Assembly (NCBI RefSeq): GCF_006538165.1
Contig: NZ_BDLU01000001.1
Coordinates: 30,219 to 94,218 of the forward strand
Length of the DNA stretch: 64,000 nucleotides
Reading direction: 5' to 3'
Source of the DNA: Komagataeibacter diospyri
GTDB lineage: Bacteria; Pseudomonadota; Alphaproteobacteria; Acetobacterales; Acetobacteraceae
Position 1 is the stretch's first letter, and each line of letters begins with the position of its first letter. Made by a program: the position numbers and the translations under genes. Below the pieces are notes generated by a model. That model saw only the letters and a list, made by a program, of their open reading frames with translations. It was not told where the DNA came from and searched no databases. Positions 18,689-28,294 of this stretch are shown here, one piece after another.

Positions 18689-21436
18689 CTAGAAAGCACG
18701 GAGCAGGCGGTCGAGGTATTCCAGTTCTTCCGGCGGACGGGTACGGTCGGCGTCGCGGCGGCGCAGTTCCTGTTCAATCTCGCGCGCGCGTTCGCGGCTG
18801 GCATTGTCAGGTACGTGGGTATCGTTGTCCATGCCCGCATGGGTGCCACCGGTCTTGCGGCCCAGCGGGTCACGATCGCCTTTGCCTTCGGCCTGCTGGT
18901 CGGTGTCGTCATCGTCATCCTGCCCGCCGGGATGATTGCCGCCACTGCCATGGCTGCCCTTGCCATTATCCTGCGACATCATGGGCAGGAACACGGTCAT
19001 GCCGCCATGCGCACTCTGGCTGCGCATGGACTGACGCATCTGCTGGTCACCCTGCTGCAAGTCGGCCAGAACCTTCTTTTCAGCCGCAGCCGCATCGGGA
19101 TCCTTGCCTGCGCCAAGGGCCGCGCGCACGGCCTTCATATCCGTCTGAGCCTTGTCCAGTGCAGGCATGTCCTTGCCGCTGGCCTGCCTGAATTCGCGCT
19201 GCAATTCATGCAGGGCGCGCGACAGGGCGTGCTGCACGGCCCGGTCGGCATGCTGTTGCGCCGTGTGTGCTTCGGGCGTCATGCTTTCCGGCGGTGAAGG
19301 GGACGCTGCCTGTGGCTGTGGCGCGCTGCCCGACGGCGTAATGCCCAGCTGGCGCAGCAGGTCGGCGGTGGACATGGATGACAGGTCGCCGCCATCTTCA
19401 TCCATGTCAGTCTGGTGGCTGGCGGCATCACGTTCCTGCTGGCGCTGGGTCTGGTCCATGCGTGACTGGGCGTGGTCCAGCAACTGCGACTGACGACTGA
19501 CCAGATCGCGCAGCGCACGGCGCAGTTCCTTCGCCTGCTGGCGGGCCTGCATCTGCCGGGCCAGCTGCATCATGTCCTGCGGGGTGGCGTTGCGGATGCC
19601 GTTGGCCATGTCCTCCATCTGCTGCAGTTTCTGCATGGCATCGGCATCGCGGCCATTGGCGGCGTCATCCTGTAACTGCTGCATCATCTGGGCCATGTTC
19701 TGTTCGCCACGCGATGTCATTTCGGGAATCGCGGGAATGGCGGAATGATCGCGCATGGCCTGTTGCGCCAGCGCCTGCATCTTGCGCGAAATCGCGTCCT
19801 TGAGTGCCTGCATGCGGTGCTGCAGTTCGGCCTGCTGCTCCGGCCCCTGACCCTTGGCTCCCATTTCGCGCATGTGTTCGAGCTGTTCACGCACGGCGTC
19901 CTGTGCTGCCTGCACGCCAAAATCAGCCTGTTCGTTATCTATGTCCCGACGGTTATGTTCGATATCCAGCGCAAGGAACCACAGCCGCCCGGTAGCCTGC
20001 GTAATGGCGTAATCGTCGGTTACGTCATCTGCATCCCCCAGCACGGCGGCCACACTGGTCAATGCCAGCAGCAGGCCGGCATGGTGGGTCAGCATGGTGT
20101 CGGCCTGACCCAGCGCCAGCAGTTCGCGCGCCGCCTGCGCGCGGTTTTCGCGGTGCAGGGCAACACGCTTGCGGATATCCAGTACCGCCTTGGCCAACGG
20201 GTTGTTGAAAGGCCGCGCGCCCATGCGCAGCCGGATGGGGGCGGAGGTCGCGGTCATGCCACTGGTGCTGGTGGCAACCAGTCGCGCGGTCACGTCTTCC
20301 CCCGCCCATGGATTTTGCGACAGGTCGGGTGTTGCTACGTCATCGGCTACGCGCGGATGGCCGTTCAGCGGGATCGGGACGGTTACGATATCATGCGGAC
20401 TGTCCGGCATGACCAGTTCCGCATGCATTGATGCGATGCCGTATGGCTGGGCTACGTGATAGGGCAGGCGGGTACGCCATTCCCCTTCATGGCTGCCCGG
20501 CTCCTTGCCCCATGCGATCTCTGGCGCGGGGTTGGGGGTTACGTTCAGGTTCCATTGTCCCAGCGTGCGGCCCCGGCCGCGCAGGCGCAGCGTGCCACTG
20601 GCCAGAAGGGTAGCCTGCGCATTCCAGCTTGCGTTGCCCAGGGCGCGGAAATCATGGGGGCCGATGGCGGGTAGCGATCCTCTGGCATGCATGCGCAGGG
20701 CCGGATGGCCATTCAGCCCGTTCAGCGTGACGGTCAGCTGCGCACCGGCGGGAATGGCTGCACTGGTGTGCGTCGCATCAAGGAAGACCGGCGCGCCGGG
20801 TGCGTAATCAGGCATGGTGATCCATGCATTGACCTGCGGGGCAGGGGTGTCGGCATCATCCATGCCTGGCAGGAAGGCGGCCGTAATCCGGCTTGCGGCA
20901 TGATCGCCGGTCCACATCATGCCACCAGCCAGCAGCACGGCAAGGACCGGGGTGGGCGCCCACCATGTGATGCCGTCGGGCAGGCATGGTCGTGGCCACC
21001 CGCCCCGCAGACGGCCCAGCGCCGCCGTGGTGCGGTGCAGGTGGACCTGCCACAGATAGATGATTTCAGGCGTGGGGGTATTGGCGGGCCTGTCATGTAG
21101 CGTGCGCAGCGGCTGGCCGGTCAGGCCGGACGCCTGTTCCACCCGCCGATCGGTTTCGGATGCGGTGGGGGCATGGATGCCGCGCCACTGCCGCCATGTG
21201 GCATAGGCAGCACTACCTGCCACCCCGGCCAGAAGGACAGCATGCAGGCTGTCGGGCATATATTGGGGCAGGCGCGCAAGTCCCAGCAGCGCAATACCCA
21301 TGGCCGCGTCAAGCGTGGGCAGCATGAGCGGCCATAGCTGTTCCACCCACAGGGCACGGCGCGCCTGCTGGCGCGCACGGGCCAGGCGTTGCGGCAGGCT
21401 GCCGCCGGGCTGGGTGATGTCCTGCCCGGCTGTCAT
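18689..21436 (-). CDS. DUF4175 (TIGR02302-type) membrane protein
   Basis: 915 residues. Two or three membrane helices lie in the first 190 residues, after ARQQARRALWVEQLWPLM. A large beta-rich periplasmic-looking domain follows, then a Gln/Met-rich coiled coil (about 480-700) and a long low-complexity Gln/Asp/Gly tail ending in the conserved PPEELEYLDRLLRAF. That order is typical of the alphaproteobacterial TIGR02302 family, whose function is unknown. The ATG at 21436 overlaps the lysA stop as ATGA, so I use it rather than the upstream in-frame codon at 21499. The argH-lipoprotein-lysA-DUF4175 order recurs in this class. Confidence 0.85.
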   Translation of the reverse strand: MTAGQDITQPGGSLPQRLARARQQARRALWVEQLWPLMLPTLDAAMGIALLGLARLPQYMPDSLHAVLLAGVAGSAAYATWRQWRGIHAPTASETDRRVEQASGLTGQPLRTLHDRPANTPTPEIIYLWQVHLHRTTAALGRLRGGWPRPCLPDGITWWAPTPVLAVLLAGGMMWTGDHAASRITAAFLPGMDDADTPAPQVNAWITMPDYAPGAPVFLDATHTSAAIPAGAQLTVTLNGLNGHPALRMHARGSLPAIGPHDFRALGNASWNAQATLLASGTLRLRGRGRTLGQWNLNVTPNPAPEIAWGKEPGSHEGEWRTRLPYHVAQPYGIASMHAELVMPDSPHDIVTVPIPLNGHPRVADDVATPDLSQNPWAGEDVTARLVATSTSGMTATSAPIRLRMGARPFNNPLAKAVLDIRKRVALHRENRAQAARELLALGQADTMLTHHAGLLLALTSVAAVLGDADDVTDDYAITQATGRLWFLALDIEHNRRDIDNEQADFGVQAAQDAVREQLEHMREMGAKGQGPEQQAELQHRMQALKDAISRKMQALAQQAMRDHSAIPAIPEMTSRGEQNMAQMMQQLQDDAANGRDADAMQKLQQMEDMANGIRNATPQDMMQLARQMQARQQAKELRRALRDLVSRQSQLLDHAQSRMDQTQRQQERDAASHQTDMDEDGGDLSSMSTADLLRQLGITPSGSAPQPQAASPSPPESMTPEAHTAQQHADRAVQHALSRALHELQREFRQASGKDMPALDKAQTDMKAVRAALGAGKDPDAAAAEKKVLADLQQGDQQMRQSMRSQSAHGGMTVFLPMMSQDNGKGSHGSGGNHPGGQDDDDDTDQQAEGKGDRDPLGRKTGGTHAGMDNDTHVPDNASRERAREIEQELRRRDADRTRPPEELEYLDRLLRAF

Positions 21437-22803
21437 AGGCCTCCGCCAGCAGGGAGAAGGGTGTTCTCCACCCAGTCGGGAATGCGGTCGGCAGCCCACA
21501 GGTCTTCAACCTGCTGGCGTTCACGGATGACGGACCAGCGGGTGCCGTCCACCATCACCTGTGCTGCCAGCGGGCGGGCGTTATAGGTGGAACTCATGAC
21601 CATGCCATAGGCCCCGCAGTCCAGCAGCGCCAGGCGCGATCCCGCATCCATGTGTGGCAGGGTACGGTCATGGCCGAAAGTATCACCGCTTTCACAGACC
21701 GGTCCCACCACATGCACCTGCTCGACGGGCGCTGTGGCCGTCGCGGCGGAAAGGGGGATGATGCCATGCCACGCGTCATACAGACTGGGGCGCATGAGGT
21801 CATTCATCGCGGCGTCCAGCACAAGGAATGGCGGCATGTCGTCATAGCCCTGCTTGCGCAGGATCACGGTGGATAGCAGCACGCCCGCGGGGCCAGCCAG
21901 CCAGCGCCCTGGCTCAACAGCCAGCCGCGTACCCAGATCGCCCAGTTCGGCATGGATGGCGGCGGCAAGGGCTTCGGGCGCGCCTTCGGTTTCATCACGG
22001 TAGGAAATGCCCAGTCCGCCGCCGCAATCCAGTACCTCGACCGCAAGCCCGCGCGCGCGGATGGCCCGCACGAGGTCGGCAAGTCTGGCATAGGCGGTAC
22101 GGTAGGGCTGCATGCGTACGATCTGGCTGCCAATATGCATTGCCAGCCCGACGGGCCGGATACCTGGTAAAGTGGCAGCACGCGCATAAAGTTCAACCGC
22201 GCGGTCATAGGGAATGCCAAATTTGTTGGTGGCGAGGCCGGTGGTGATCTTGGCATGGGTGCCTGCATCGACATCCGGGTTGATGCGCAGGGCCACCCGG
22301 GCTTCCAGCCCTTCGGCTTCCGCCACGGCGGAGATGAGTTCAAGTTCCTCCGCGCTTTCGACATTGATCTGTGCAATGCCCGCCTGCAGGGCGAGGCGCA
22401 TTTCCTCAAGGCTCTTGCCCACGCCTGAAAAGACGATTTTCCCTGCCGGGATGCCCGCCATCATGGCGCGGCGCAGTTCACCGCCACTGACCACGTCCGC
22501 CCCGGCCCCTTCGGCTGCCAGCACGCGCAGCACGGCCAGATGGTCATTGGCCTTGACGGCGAAGTGAATGGAAATTGGCCGGCCGGTGGCGGCAAGGGCT
22601 GTGGCAAGCCTGCGGTAGCGTGCGCGCAGGGTACCCGCGCTCATGACCCATGTGGGCGTGCCAAGCGCGTCGGCAATGGCGTTAAGGGGGACATCTTCCA
22701 GCACAAGCCCGTCCATGGCATGCATGGACAGCGCCGGACGGACGGCCAGAAGATCGGCAACGGATGGGTCCTGTCCACGACAGGTAGGGAAAGCATCAGC
22801 CAT
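21433..22803 (-). CDS. lysA: Diaminopimelate decarboxylase
   Basis: 456-residue PLP enzyme that makes L-lysine from meso-diaminopimelate. The PLP lysine is in FAVKANDH, the glycine loop in LDCGGGLGISY, and EPGRWL and CESGDTFG form the dimer active site. The end GAYGMVMSSTYNARP is typical. It is about 35 residues longer at the N-terminus than many LysA proteins. The frame is open farther upstream, but that part is antisense to cdd; MADAF at 22803 is the first reasonable start, with a later one at the MHAMDG segment. Confidence 0.95.
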   Translation of the reverse strand: MADAFPTCRGQDPSVADLLAVRPALSMHAMDGLVLEDVPLNAIADALGTPTWVMSAGTLRARYRRLATALAATGRPISIHFAVKANDHLAVLRVLAAEGAGADVVSGGELRRAMMAGIPAGKIVFSGVGKSLEEMRLALQAGIAQINVESAEELELISAVAEAEGLEARVALRINPDVDAGTHAKITTGLATNKFGIPYDRAVELYARAATLPGIRPVGLAMHIGSQIVRMQPYRTAYARLADLVRAIRARGLAVEVLDCGGGLGISYRDETEGAPEALAAAIHAELGDLGTRLAVEPGRWLAGPAGVLLSTVILRKQGYDDMPPFLVLDAAMNDLMRPSLYDAWHGIIPLSAATATAPVEQVHVVGPVCESGDTFGHDRTLPHMDAGSRLALLDCGAYGMVMSSTYNARPLAAQVMVDGTRWSVIRERQQVEDLWAADRIPDWVENTLLPAGGGL

Positions 22804-22880
22804 GATGCGCGCACGATACCGCCTTGCCCTGTCGCTTCCAAGGTGCTTGACGCATGAAAGAACACGAAGGACAGACCGGA

Positions 22881-23279
22881 ATGAGCAATGACCCCCTGGT
22901 GCAGGCCGCCGTTGACGCGCGGCTGCGGGCATATGCGCCGTATTCGCGCTTTCAGGTCGGTGCGGCGGTCGAGGCAACGGACGGCCGGATATTTGCCGGA
23001 TGCAATGTCGAAAACGCGGCCTATCCCGAAGGAACCTGCGCCGAAGCTGGCGCAATCGCCGCCATGGTGGCACAGGGCGGGCGTCATATCCGCCGCGTGG
23101 TGGTATGCGGGGGTGGGGATGCCGCCTGCACGCCATGTGGGGGATGCAGGCAGAAAATCAGGGAATTCGCGTCCCCCGGGACACCTGTCACCATGGTTTC
23201 AGCCGGGGGAGCGGTCCTGCAGGTCCGCACGCTGGCGGACCTGCTGCCCGACAGTTTCGGGCCGGACAGCCTGACCTGA
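22881..23279 (+). CDS. cdd: Cytidine deaminase
   Basis: 132-residue zinc deaminase of pyrimidine salvage (cytidine to uridine). The catalytic Glu lies in GTCAEAGAI, with the first zinc Cys just before it, and TPCGGCRQ gives the other two zinc ligands. FQVGAAVEATDG is the substrate strand. AAGGA at 22867-22871 is nine bases before the ATG at 22881; an in-frame ATG at 22854 lies before that site. The gene runs against the argH-lysA operon and ends four bases from the lipoprotein stop, so it looks inserted into a conserved gene string. Confidence 0.95.
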   Translation: MSNDPLVQAAVDARLRAYAPYSRFQVGAAVEATDGRIFAGCNVENAAYPEGTCAEAGAIAAMVAQGGRHIRRVVVCGGGDAACTPCGGCRQKIREFASPGTPVTMVSAGGAVLQVRTLADLLPDSFGPDSLT

Positions 23280-23283
23280 TCCG

Positions 23284-23445
23284 TCAGCGATCGGGGCTGG
23301 GATAGGTCGTGTAGTAGGCGTGGGAGTTGGAAGGCTGGCGTGGGGCGCCAATGCGCCCGCACGCCCCCAGCGATGAGGCGATGACCAGACCCGCCAGCGT
23401 CAGCAGCATGATGGCGCGCCCGCGCGGGGAGGGTTGGATATTCAT
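23284..23445 (-). CDS. Small LptM-like lipoprotein
   Basis: Translation of the gap between argH and lysA gives 53 residues starting [20 protein letters not shown] hydrophobic signal ends in the lipobox SLGAC, so Cys29 would be acylated. The mature part starts [10 protein letters not shown], which fits the CG-x-x-G-x-P-x-x-P pattern of LptM (YifL), a helper of LptD maturation in Escherichia coli. The ATG overlaps the argH stop as ATGA (23445-23442). Small lipoproteins at this spot are common in alphaproteobacteria. LptM function is inferred. Confidence 0.8.
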   Translation of the reverse strand: MNIQPSPRGRAIMLLTLAGLVIASSLGACGRIGAPRQPSNSHAYYTTYPSPDR

Positions 23446-24881
23446 TTGCCGCTTTCTCCTGTCCCGAGCGTATCCAGCCAGCGCGCGGCCTGCGCGCGCA
23501 CGTTTTTCGCCGCCGTGCCGCCGTGGCTGGTGCGTGAGGCGATGGAGGAATCGACATCCAGCACAGTGAAGATGTCGGCGGTGATGCCCGGTTCCTCCGC
23601 CTGCATGTCCTCCAGCGTAAGATCGGCCAGACCCACGCCCTTCGCCTCCGCCTTGCCGACCAGACGGCCCGTGACATGGTGGGCGGTGCGGAAGGGCACC
23701 TTCAGTACCCGCACCAGCCAGTCCGCGAGGTCGGTGGCGGTGGAAAAGCCGGACCCGGCATAGGCGCGCATCTGCCCGGCATTGACACTGAGGTCACGGA
23801 TCATGCCATCCATCGCAGCAAGGCTCAGTGCCGCGGCATCCGTCGCGGCGAAGACCGGTTCCTTGTCTTCCTGCATGTCCTTGGCATAGGCCAGCGGCAG
23901 GCCCTTCATCACGGTCAGCAGGCCGACCAGCGCGCCGGTAATGCGGCCACCCTTGGCGCGGACCAGCTCGGCCGCGTCGGGGTTGCGCTTCTGCGGCATG
24001 ATGGAGGAGCCGGTGGTGAACGCGTCGGACAGGCGGATGAAGGAGAAGGGGGCCGAACACCAGATCACGATTTCTTCCGCCAGCCGCGACAGGTGGACGG
24101 CGATGATGGACAGCGCGGACAGGTATTCCAGAGCGAAATCACGGTCCGATACGGCATCGAGCGAGTTGGCGGTAGGACGGTCGAAGCCCAGCGCATGCGC
24201 CGTCATGTTCCGGTCGATGGGAAAGGACGTACCCGCGAGTGCTGCCGATCCCAGCGGGGATTCATTGAGCCTGCGCCGCGCATCCGCAAGCCTGCCCCGG
24301 TCGCGGGCCAGCATCTCCACATACGCCATCAGGTGGTGGCCAAAGGTCACGGGCTGCGCGGTCTGCAGGTGGGTAAAGCCGGGCATGGGGGTGTCGGCAT
24401 GTTCCGCCGCCCGCCGCGCAAGTGCCCGCATGAGGGACGCCGCCTGCTGGTCCAGCCCGTCGATCGCGTCACGTACCCACAGGCGGAAATCGGTTGCCAC
24501 CTGGTCATTGCGCGAACGCGCGGTGTGCAGGCGTTTTCCCGCCTCGCCAATCCGGTCGGACAGGCGGGCTTCGATATTCATGTGAATATCTTCAAGTGCG
24601 GTGCTGAATTCAAAGGTGCCAGCCGCGATTTCCCGCCCGATCTGGTCCAGCCCTTCGGTAATGGTTTTGGCATCAGCATTCGAAATGATGCCGGTTTTCG
24701 CCAGCATGGCGGCATGGGCTTTCGATCCCGCGATGTCCTGCCGCCACAGGGCCTTGTCAAAACCGATCGAGGCGTTGATGTCCTGCATGATCGCCGCCGG
24801 CCCCCCGGCAAAGCGCCCGCCCCATTGCGCGTTCGCCTTCTGCGCGTCCTGATCCGTCAGCGTTTTTGCGTTCCCCGGCAT
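23442..24881 (-). CDS. argH: Argininosuccinate lyase
   Basis: 479-residue fumarase-superfamily enzyme, last step of arginine synthesis. WGGRFAGGP opens the protein, [13 protein letters not shown] is the substrate-binding block, [14 protein letters not shown] holds the catalytic His, and [12 protein letters not shown] is the signature loop with the catalytic Ser. Length matches the family. First gene of a coupled minus-strand run with the lipoprotein, lysA and the DUF4175 gene. Confidence 0.97.
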   Translation of the reverse strand: MPGNAKTLTDQDAQKANAQWGGRFAGGPAAIMQDINASIGFDKALWRQDIAGSKAHAAMLAKTGIISNADAKTITEGLDQIGREIAAGTFEFSTALEDIHMNIEARLSDRIGEAGKRLHTARSRNDQVATDFRLWVRDAIDGLDQQAASLMRALARRAAEHADTPMPGFTHLQTAQPVTFGHHLMAYVEMLARDRGRLADARRRLNESPLGSAALAGTSFPIDRNMTAHALGFDRPTANSLDAVSDRDFALEYLSALSIIAVHLSRLAEEIVIWCSAPFSFIRLSDAFTTGSSIMPQKRNPDAAELVRAKGGRITGALVGLLTVMKGLPLAYAKDMQEDKEPVFAATDAAALSLAAMDGMIRDLSVNAGQMRAYAGSGFSTATDLADWLVRVLKVPFRTAHHVTGRLVGKAEAKGVGLADLTLEDMQAEEPGITADIFTVLDVDSSIASRTSHGGTAAKNVRAQAARWLDTLGTGESGK

Positions 24882-24929
24882 CCTGTGTTCCAGCTACCCC
24901 AAGTGTGAAAAGGATTGTGTCTGATACGT

Positions 24930-24956
24930 CGCGGCATAAAGCCATCGCATGCCGCG
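24930..24956 (-). promoter_or_regulatory. Inverted repeat in the argH leader
   Basis: CGCGGCAT and ATGCCGCG form perfect eight-base arms around an 11-base loop, 48 bases before the argH ATG. A second hairpin, ATCTGC-CGCT-GCAGAT, lies at 24967-24982. Both would sit in or near the argH 5' leader. They may be a regulatory RNA fold or operator; no arginine-specific motif is recognised. The rest of 24882-25131 holds no clear gene. Confidence 0.4.
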
Positions 24957-25131
24957 CACCCTACCCATCTGCCGCTGCAGATACAATCGTTCCCGTGTCC
25001 GGTGGCGGTCCCGTATGGTAGCCTCGTATGGCAACGCGGCGGGGTGGGGTGCGGCGGGGGGTCTTTCGCTCATGCGGGGGGATCTGTAATATTGGTCGCC
25101 TACCCGCCCATGGCACAGGATGTCCCGCACA

Positions 25132-25950
25132 ATGCAGCATACAGCCCTTGCGCAGGAGCCATTACGGTTGCTGACGCAGGATGACCCGGCTCCCGTCATT
25201 CAGTTCGGCACATCCGCGCTTGATGGCGTGATGCCACCGTCCGGCCTGCCATTCGTGCTGGTCAGTGACCATGCGGGGCGCAGCCTGCCATCCGCGCTGG
25301 GGAATATGGGGATCAGCGCCACCGATCATGCGCGTCATATCGCCTGTGATCTGGGCATGGCCGAAACCGGGCGGATGCTGGCGCGGAATCTGGACTGCGT
25401 GCTGATTGAACAGGCCTATTCCCGCCTGGTGATCGACTGCAACCGCGCGCCGGGGCATCCGACATCCATCGTGCGGGAAAGTGATGGCACGCGGGTTCCG
25501 GCGAATATCGATATCACGGCGGCGGAAGAAGGCAGGCGGGTGGAAGAAATCTTCCTGCCCTATCATGACCGGATCAGCCGGGAGATCTCGACGCGGCTGG
25601 AAGGGGGACTGCCCGTGGTGCTGGTGTCCCTGCACAGCTTTACCGACCGCATGAACGGCATGGCACGGCCATGGCATACGGGCGTGCTGCATAACCGCAA
25701 TCCCGCTTTCGGCCTGCGGGTGCGCGACCTGCTGGTGGCGGAGGGCGGGCTGGTGGTTGGCAGCAACGAACCCTATGCCCTGACGGATGTCAGTGATTAT
25801 ACCGTCCCCGTCCATGCCGAAGGGCGCGGCGTGCCCTATCTGGAAATCGAGATCCGCCAGGACCTGATCGCAACAGAACAGGGGCAGGCGGAATGGGCCG
25901 ACCGCCTTGCGCGCGTCCTGCCGCAGGCGTGGGAAGATTTCAGGCACTAA
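25132..25950 (+). CDS. N-formylglutamate amidohydrolase family protein
   Basis: 272 residues. Family marks are LVSDHAGRSLP near the start, VIDCNRAPGHP, the metal and active-site region YHDRISREI, LVSLHSFTDRMNG, and YLEIEIRQDL at the end. Members of this family hydrolyse N-formylglutamate in histidine breakdown, but many standalone homologues lack a known substrate and no hut gene is near. AGGA at 25117-25120 favours the ATG at 25132 over the one at 25120, which the site abuts. aroE follows after 50 bases. Confidence 0.85.
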   Translation: MQHTALAQEPLRLLTQDDPAPVIQFGTSALDGVMPPSGLPFVLVSDHAGRSLPSALGNMGISATDHARHIACDLGMAETGRMLARNLDCVLIEQAYSRLVIDCNRAPGHPTSIVRESDGTRVPANIDITAAEEGRRVEEIFLPYHDRISREISTRLEGGLPVVLVSLHSFTDRMNGMARPWHTGVLHNRNPAFGLRVRDLLVAEGGLVVGSNEPYALTDVSDYTVPVHAEGRGVPYLEIEIRQDLIATEQGQAEWADRLARVLPQAWEDFRH

Positions 25951-26000
25951 CGTTCCTGCCCGTGTAAGACGAACACACCGGATCAGATGGATTGAAGATA

Positions 26001-26876
26001 ATGGAACGCAGGTTACGCATTGACGGCCATACCCTGCTGGCCGGGGTGACCGGCTGGCCGGTAGCGCATTCGCGCTCGCCGCTCATGCATAATTTCTGGC
26101 TGGAGCAACGCGGGATAAACGGGGCTTACGTGCCGCTGCCGGTGGTGCCGGGTTCGTTTGATGTCGCGGTCCGGGGGCTGCAGGCCGCAGGATTCCGTGG
26201 CGTGAACGTGACCATCCCGCATAAGGAATCGGCCTATCGCATCGTGGAGGAACACGGCCGTCTGGACCGTTCGGCACAGCGTTCGGGTTCGGTCAACACG
26301 CTGGTTTTCGCCCCTGATGGCCAGATCGAGGGCTATTCCACCGATGGCGACGGATTCGTGGCCAATGTGGAAGCGCATGGCATTCCCGTCAAAAGCGGCC
26401 GTGCCCTGCTGCTGGGCGCCGGGGGGGCGGCGCGCGCCATTGCCGCAAGCCTGCTGGACCGGGGGGTAGATGTCGCTGTGGCCAACCGCACCCGTGCGCG
26501 GGCCGATGCGCTGGCCGCGCAGCTTTCGGGCATTGCGGTCATTGACTGGGCGCAGGCGGGTGATGTGCTGCCGTCGTGCCAGTTTCTGGTGAACACCACG
26601 TCCATTGGCATGGACGGGGGGGCAGATGCCACCTTCCCGCTGGACCTGGGGCGGGCGGATGCAGGGCTGGTCGTATGCGATATTGTCTATGTGCCGCGGC
26701 AGACAGCACTACTCCGGCAGGCGGCCAGTCATGGGCTGCGCACTGTCGACGGGCTGGGAATGCTGATTCATCAGGCCGGTCTGGGGTTTGAGAAATGGTT
26801 TGGTGCGGCGCCGGAGATCGGGCCTGCGGTCGAAGCCCTGCTGGATGCCGACCTGCATTGCGCACATGCGGGCTGA
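26001..26876 (+). CDS. aroE: Shikimate dehydrogenase
   Basis: 291-residue NADP enzyme reducing 3-dehydroshikimate in aromatic amino acid synthesis. GWPVAHSRSPLMHN binds shikimate, NVTIPHKES carries the catalytic Lys, GAGGAARAIAASL is the dinucleotide loop and NRTRARA supports NADP choice. DGLGMLIHQAGLGFEKW closes the fold. The ATG at 26001 starts family-like sequence; a TTG nine bases earlier is also in frame. The order aroE-coaE-dnaQ is common in alphaproteobacteria. Confidence 0.96.
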   Translation: MERRLRIDGHTLLAGVTGWPVAHSRSPLMHNFWLEQRGINGAYVPLPVVPGSFDVAVRGLQAAGFRGVNVTIPHKESAYRIVEEHGRLDRSAQRSGSVNTLVFAPDGQIEGYSTDGDGFVANVEAHGIPVKSGRALLLGAGGAARAIAASLLDRGVDVAVANRTRARADALAAQLSGIAVIDWAQAGDVLPSCQFLVNTTSIGMDGGADATFPLDLGRADAGLVVCDIVYVPRQTALLRQAASHGLRTVDGLGMLIHQAGLGFEKWFGAAPEIGPAVEALLDADLHCAHAG

Positions 26877-26888
26877 ACGGGATCTTTC

Positions 26889-27518
26889 ATGCGCATACTG
26901 GGACTGACCGGCGGGATTGGCATGGGCAAGTCCACTACGGCTGCCCTGCTCAAACGCGCGGGCATACGGCTGTTTGATGCTGACGCCACCGTCGCTGCGC
27001 TGCAGGCCCCGCATGGTGCGGCCCTGCCTGCCATCGGACGGCTGGTCCCCGGTTCGGTGCGTGATGGCGTGCTGGACCGGACGGTGCTGCGGCAGGCGGC
27101 GCTGTCCAGTCCAACCGTGATGCAGGGACTGGAGGCCATCATCCACCCGCTGGTGCGTCGGGCACGACAGCGGTTTGTGCAGCGTGCGCGACGCGACGGT
27201 TGCCGGTGGGTCGTGCTGGATATCCCGCTTCTGTTCGAAACCGGGGCTGAGCGGATATGCGACCGGGTGGTGGTGGTCAGCGCGCCCGCGTCGATACAGC
27301 GCCAGCGTGTATTGCGGCGGGGGCGGATGACGCCGGCCCAGATTGACGCTGTCATTGCCCGTCAGATGCCTGATGCCGCGCGGCGGCGACAGGCCGATGT
27401 GATTATCGAAACCGGCCTGTCGCGCCATGAAACGGTGCGCCAGGTCAGGCGTTTGCTGTATGCGATGCGCGAAGGCAGTCCAGCCGCATGGGCTGCGGCC
27501 GGAGGAAAGCCTGCATGA
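26889..27518 (+). CDS. coaE: Dephospho-CoA kinase
   Basis: 209 residues. It adds the 3'-phosphate in the last step of CoA synthesis. The P-loop is GLTGGIGMGKST at the N-terminus, DADATVAALQ holds the catalytic Asp, HPLVRRARQRF and LDIPLLFETG are family blocks, and RQRVLRRGRMT is the lid. It begins 12 bases after aroE and its stop overlaps the dnaQ ATG (ATGA, 27515-27518). Confidence 0.95.
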   Translation: MRILGLTGGIGMGKSTTAALLKRAGIRLFDADATVAALQAPHGAALPAIGRLVPGSVRDGVLDRTVLRQAALSSPTVMQGLEAIIHPLVRRARQRFVQRARRDGCRWVVLDIPLLFETGAERICDRVVVVSAPASIQRQRVLRRGRMTPAQIDAVIARQMPDAARRRQADVIIETGLSRHETVRQVRRLLYAMREGSPAAWAAAGGKPA

Positions 27519-28195
27519 AACGCACCATCCTGTTTGATACGGAAACCACCGGTCTTGATCCGCTGAAGGGGGACAGGGTCATTGAAATCGCGGCCCTTGA
27601 ACTGATTGGTGACCTGCCCACCGGGCGCAGTTTCCGTGTCCTGATCGATCCCGAGCGTGATGTGCCCGAAGAGGCATCGCGCGTGCATGGCTTTACCCGC
27701 GCGGACCTTGAAGGAAAGCCGAAATTCGCGGAGGTCGCCCCTGAATTCCTTGAATTCATAGGCAAAGATCCCCTGATCGCGCATAATGCCCGCTTCGATT
27801 TCGGCTTCCTGAACGCAGAACTGGCGCGGGCACGGCTGCCTGAACTGGATATGGGGCGCATGGTCGATACGCTGGACATGGCGCGTGAGCGTTTTCCCGG
27901 CATGCCCAACAGCCTTGATGCGCTGTGCCGCCGCTTTTCCATCGACCTGTCGGAACGTACAACCCATAACGCGCTGCTGGACTGCAGGCTGCTGGCCGCG
28001 GTGTATCTGGAACTGACCGGGGGCCGCCAGCGTGGGCTGAGCCTGTCGGTGGATGAAGGCGGCGGCGGCATTGCCACCTATACCTATGTGCGGGCGGCGG
28101 GACATGTCTGTGTACGTGTCAGGCCGGATACCGCCGAACTGGAAGCCCATCAGGCCTTTGTCAGCCGCCTGTCCGAACCGTTGTGGCTGGGCTGA
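27515..28195 (+). CDS. dnaQ: DNA polymerase III epsilon subunit (proofreading exonuclease)
   Basis: 226-residue DEDDh 3'-5' exonuclease. ExoI is FDTETTGLDP with both acidic residues, ExoII is HNARFDFGFLN, and ExoIII is HNALLDCRLLAAVYLEL with the catalytic His. The last 40 residues are the segment that usually binds the polymerase alpha subunit. GGAGGAAA at 27501-27508 is the ribosome site. The in-frame codon at 27488 would place that site inside the gene, so it is rejected. Confidence 0.95.
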   Translation: MKRTILFDTETTGLDPLKGDRVIEIAALELIGDLPTGRSFRVLIDPERDVPEEASRVHGFTRADLEGKPKFAEVAPEFLEFIGKDPLIAHNARFDFGFLNAELARARLPELDMGRMVDTLDMARERFPGMPNSLDALCRRFSIDLSERTTHNALLDCRLLAAVYLELTGGRQRGLSLSVDEGGGGIATYTYVRAAGHVCVRVRPDTAELEAHQAFVSRLSEPLWLG

Positions 28196-28282
28196 ATGGG
28201 CGGTATGTAACTAAAGGGAGTGGTCCCGGTGGTACGTTTGGGTTAGTCTGCGCCCGTTAGCCGTACCTGATTGTATTGAAAC

Positions 28283-28290
28283 AGGAAGAG
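28283..28290 (+). promoter_or_regulatory. Ribosome binding site supporting a TTG start
   Basis: AGGAAGAG lies four bases before TTG at 28295. No ATG or GTG lies between this site and conserved sequence in the sensor gene, so it decides the start. Confidence 0.6.
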
Positions 28291-28294
28291 AGCA

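Noticed and set aside
24894..25199. 101-residue minus-strand frame in the argH upstream gap
   Set aside because: It overlaps the N-formylglutamate amidohydrolase start and the argH leader hairpins, with Arg/His/Pro-rich low-information sequence.
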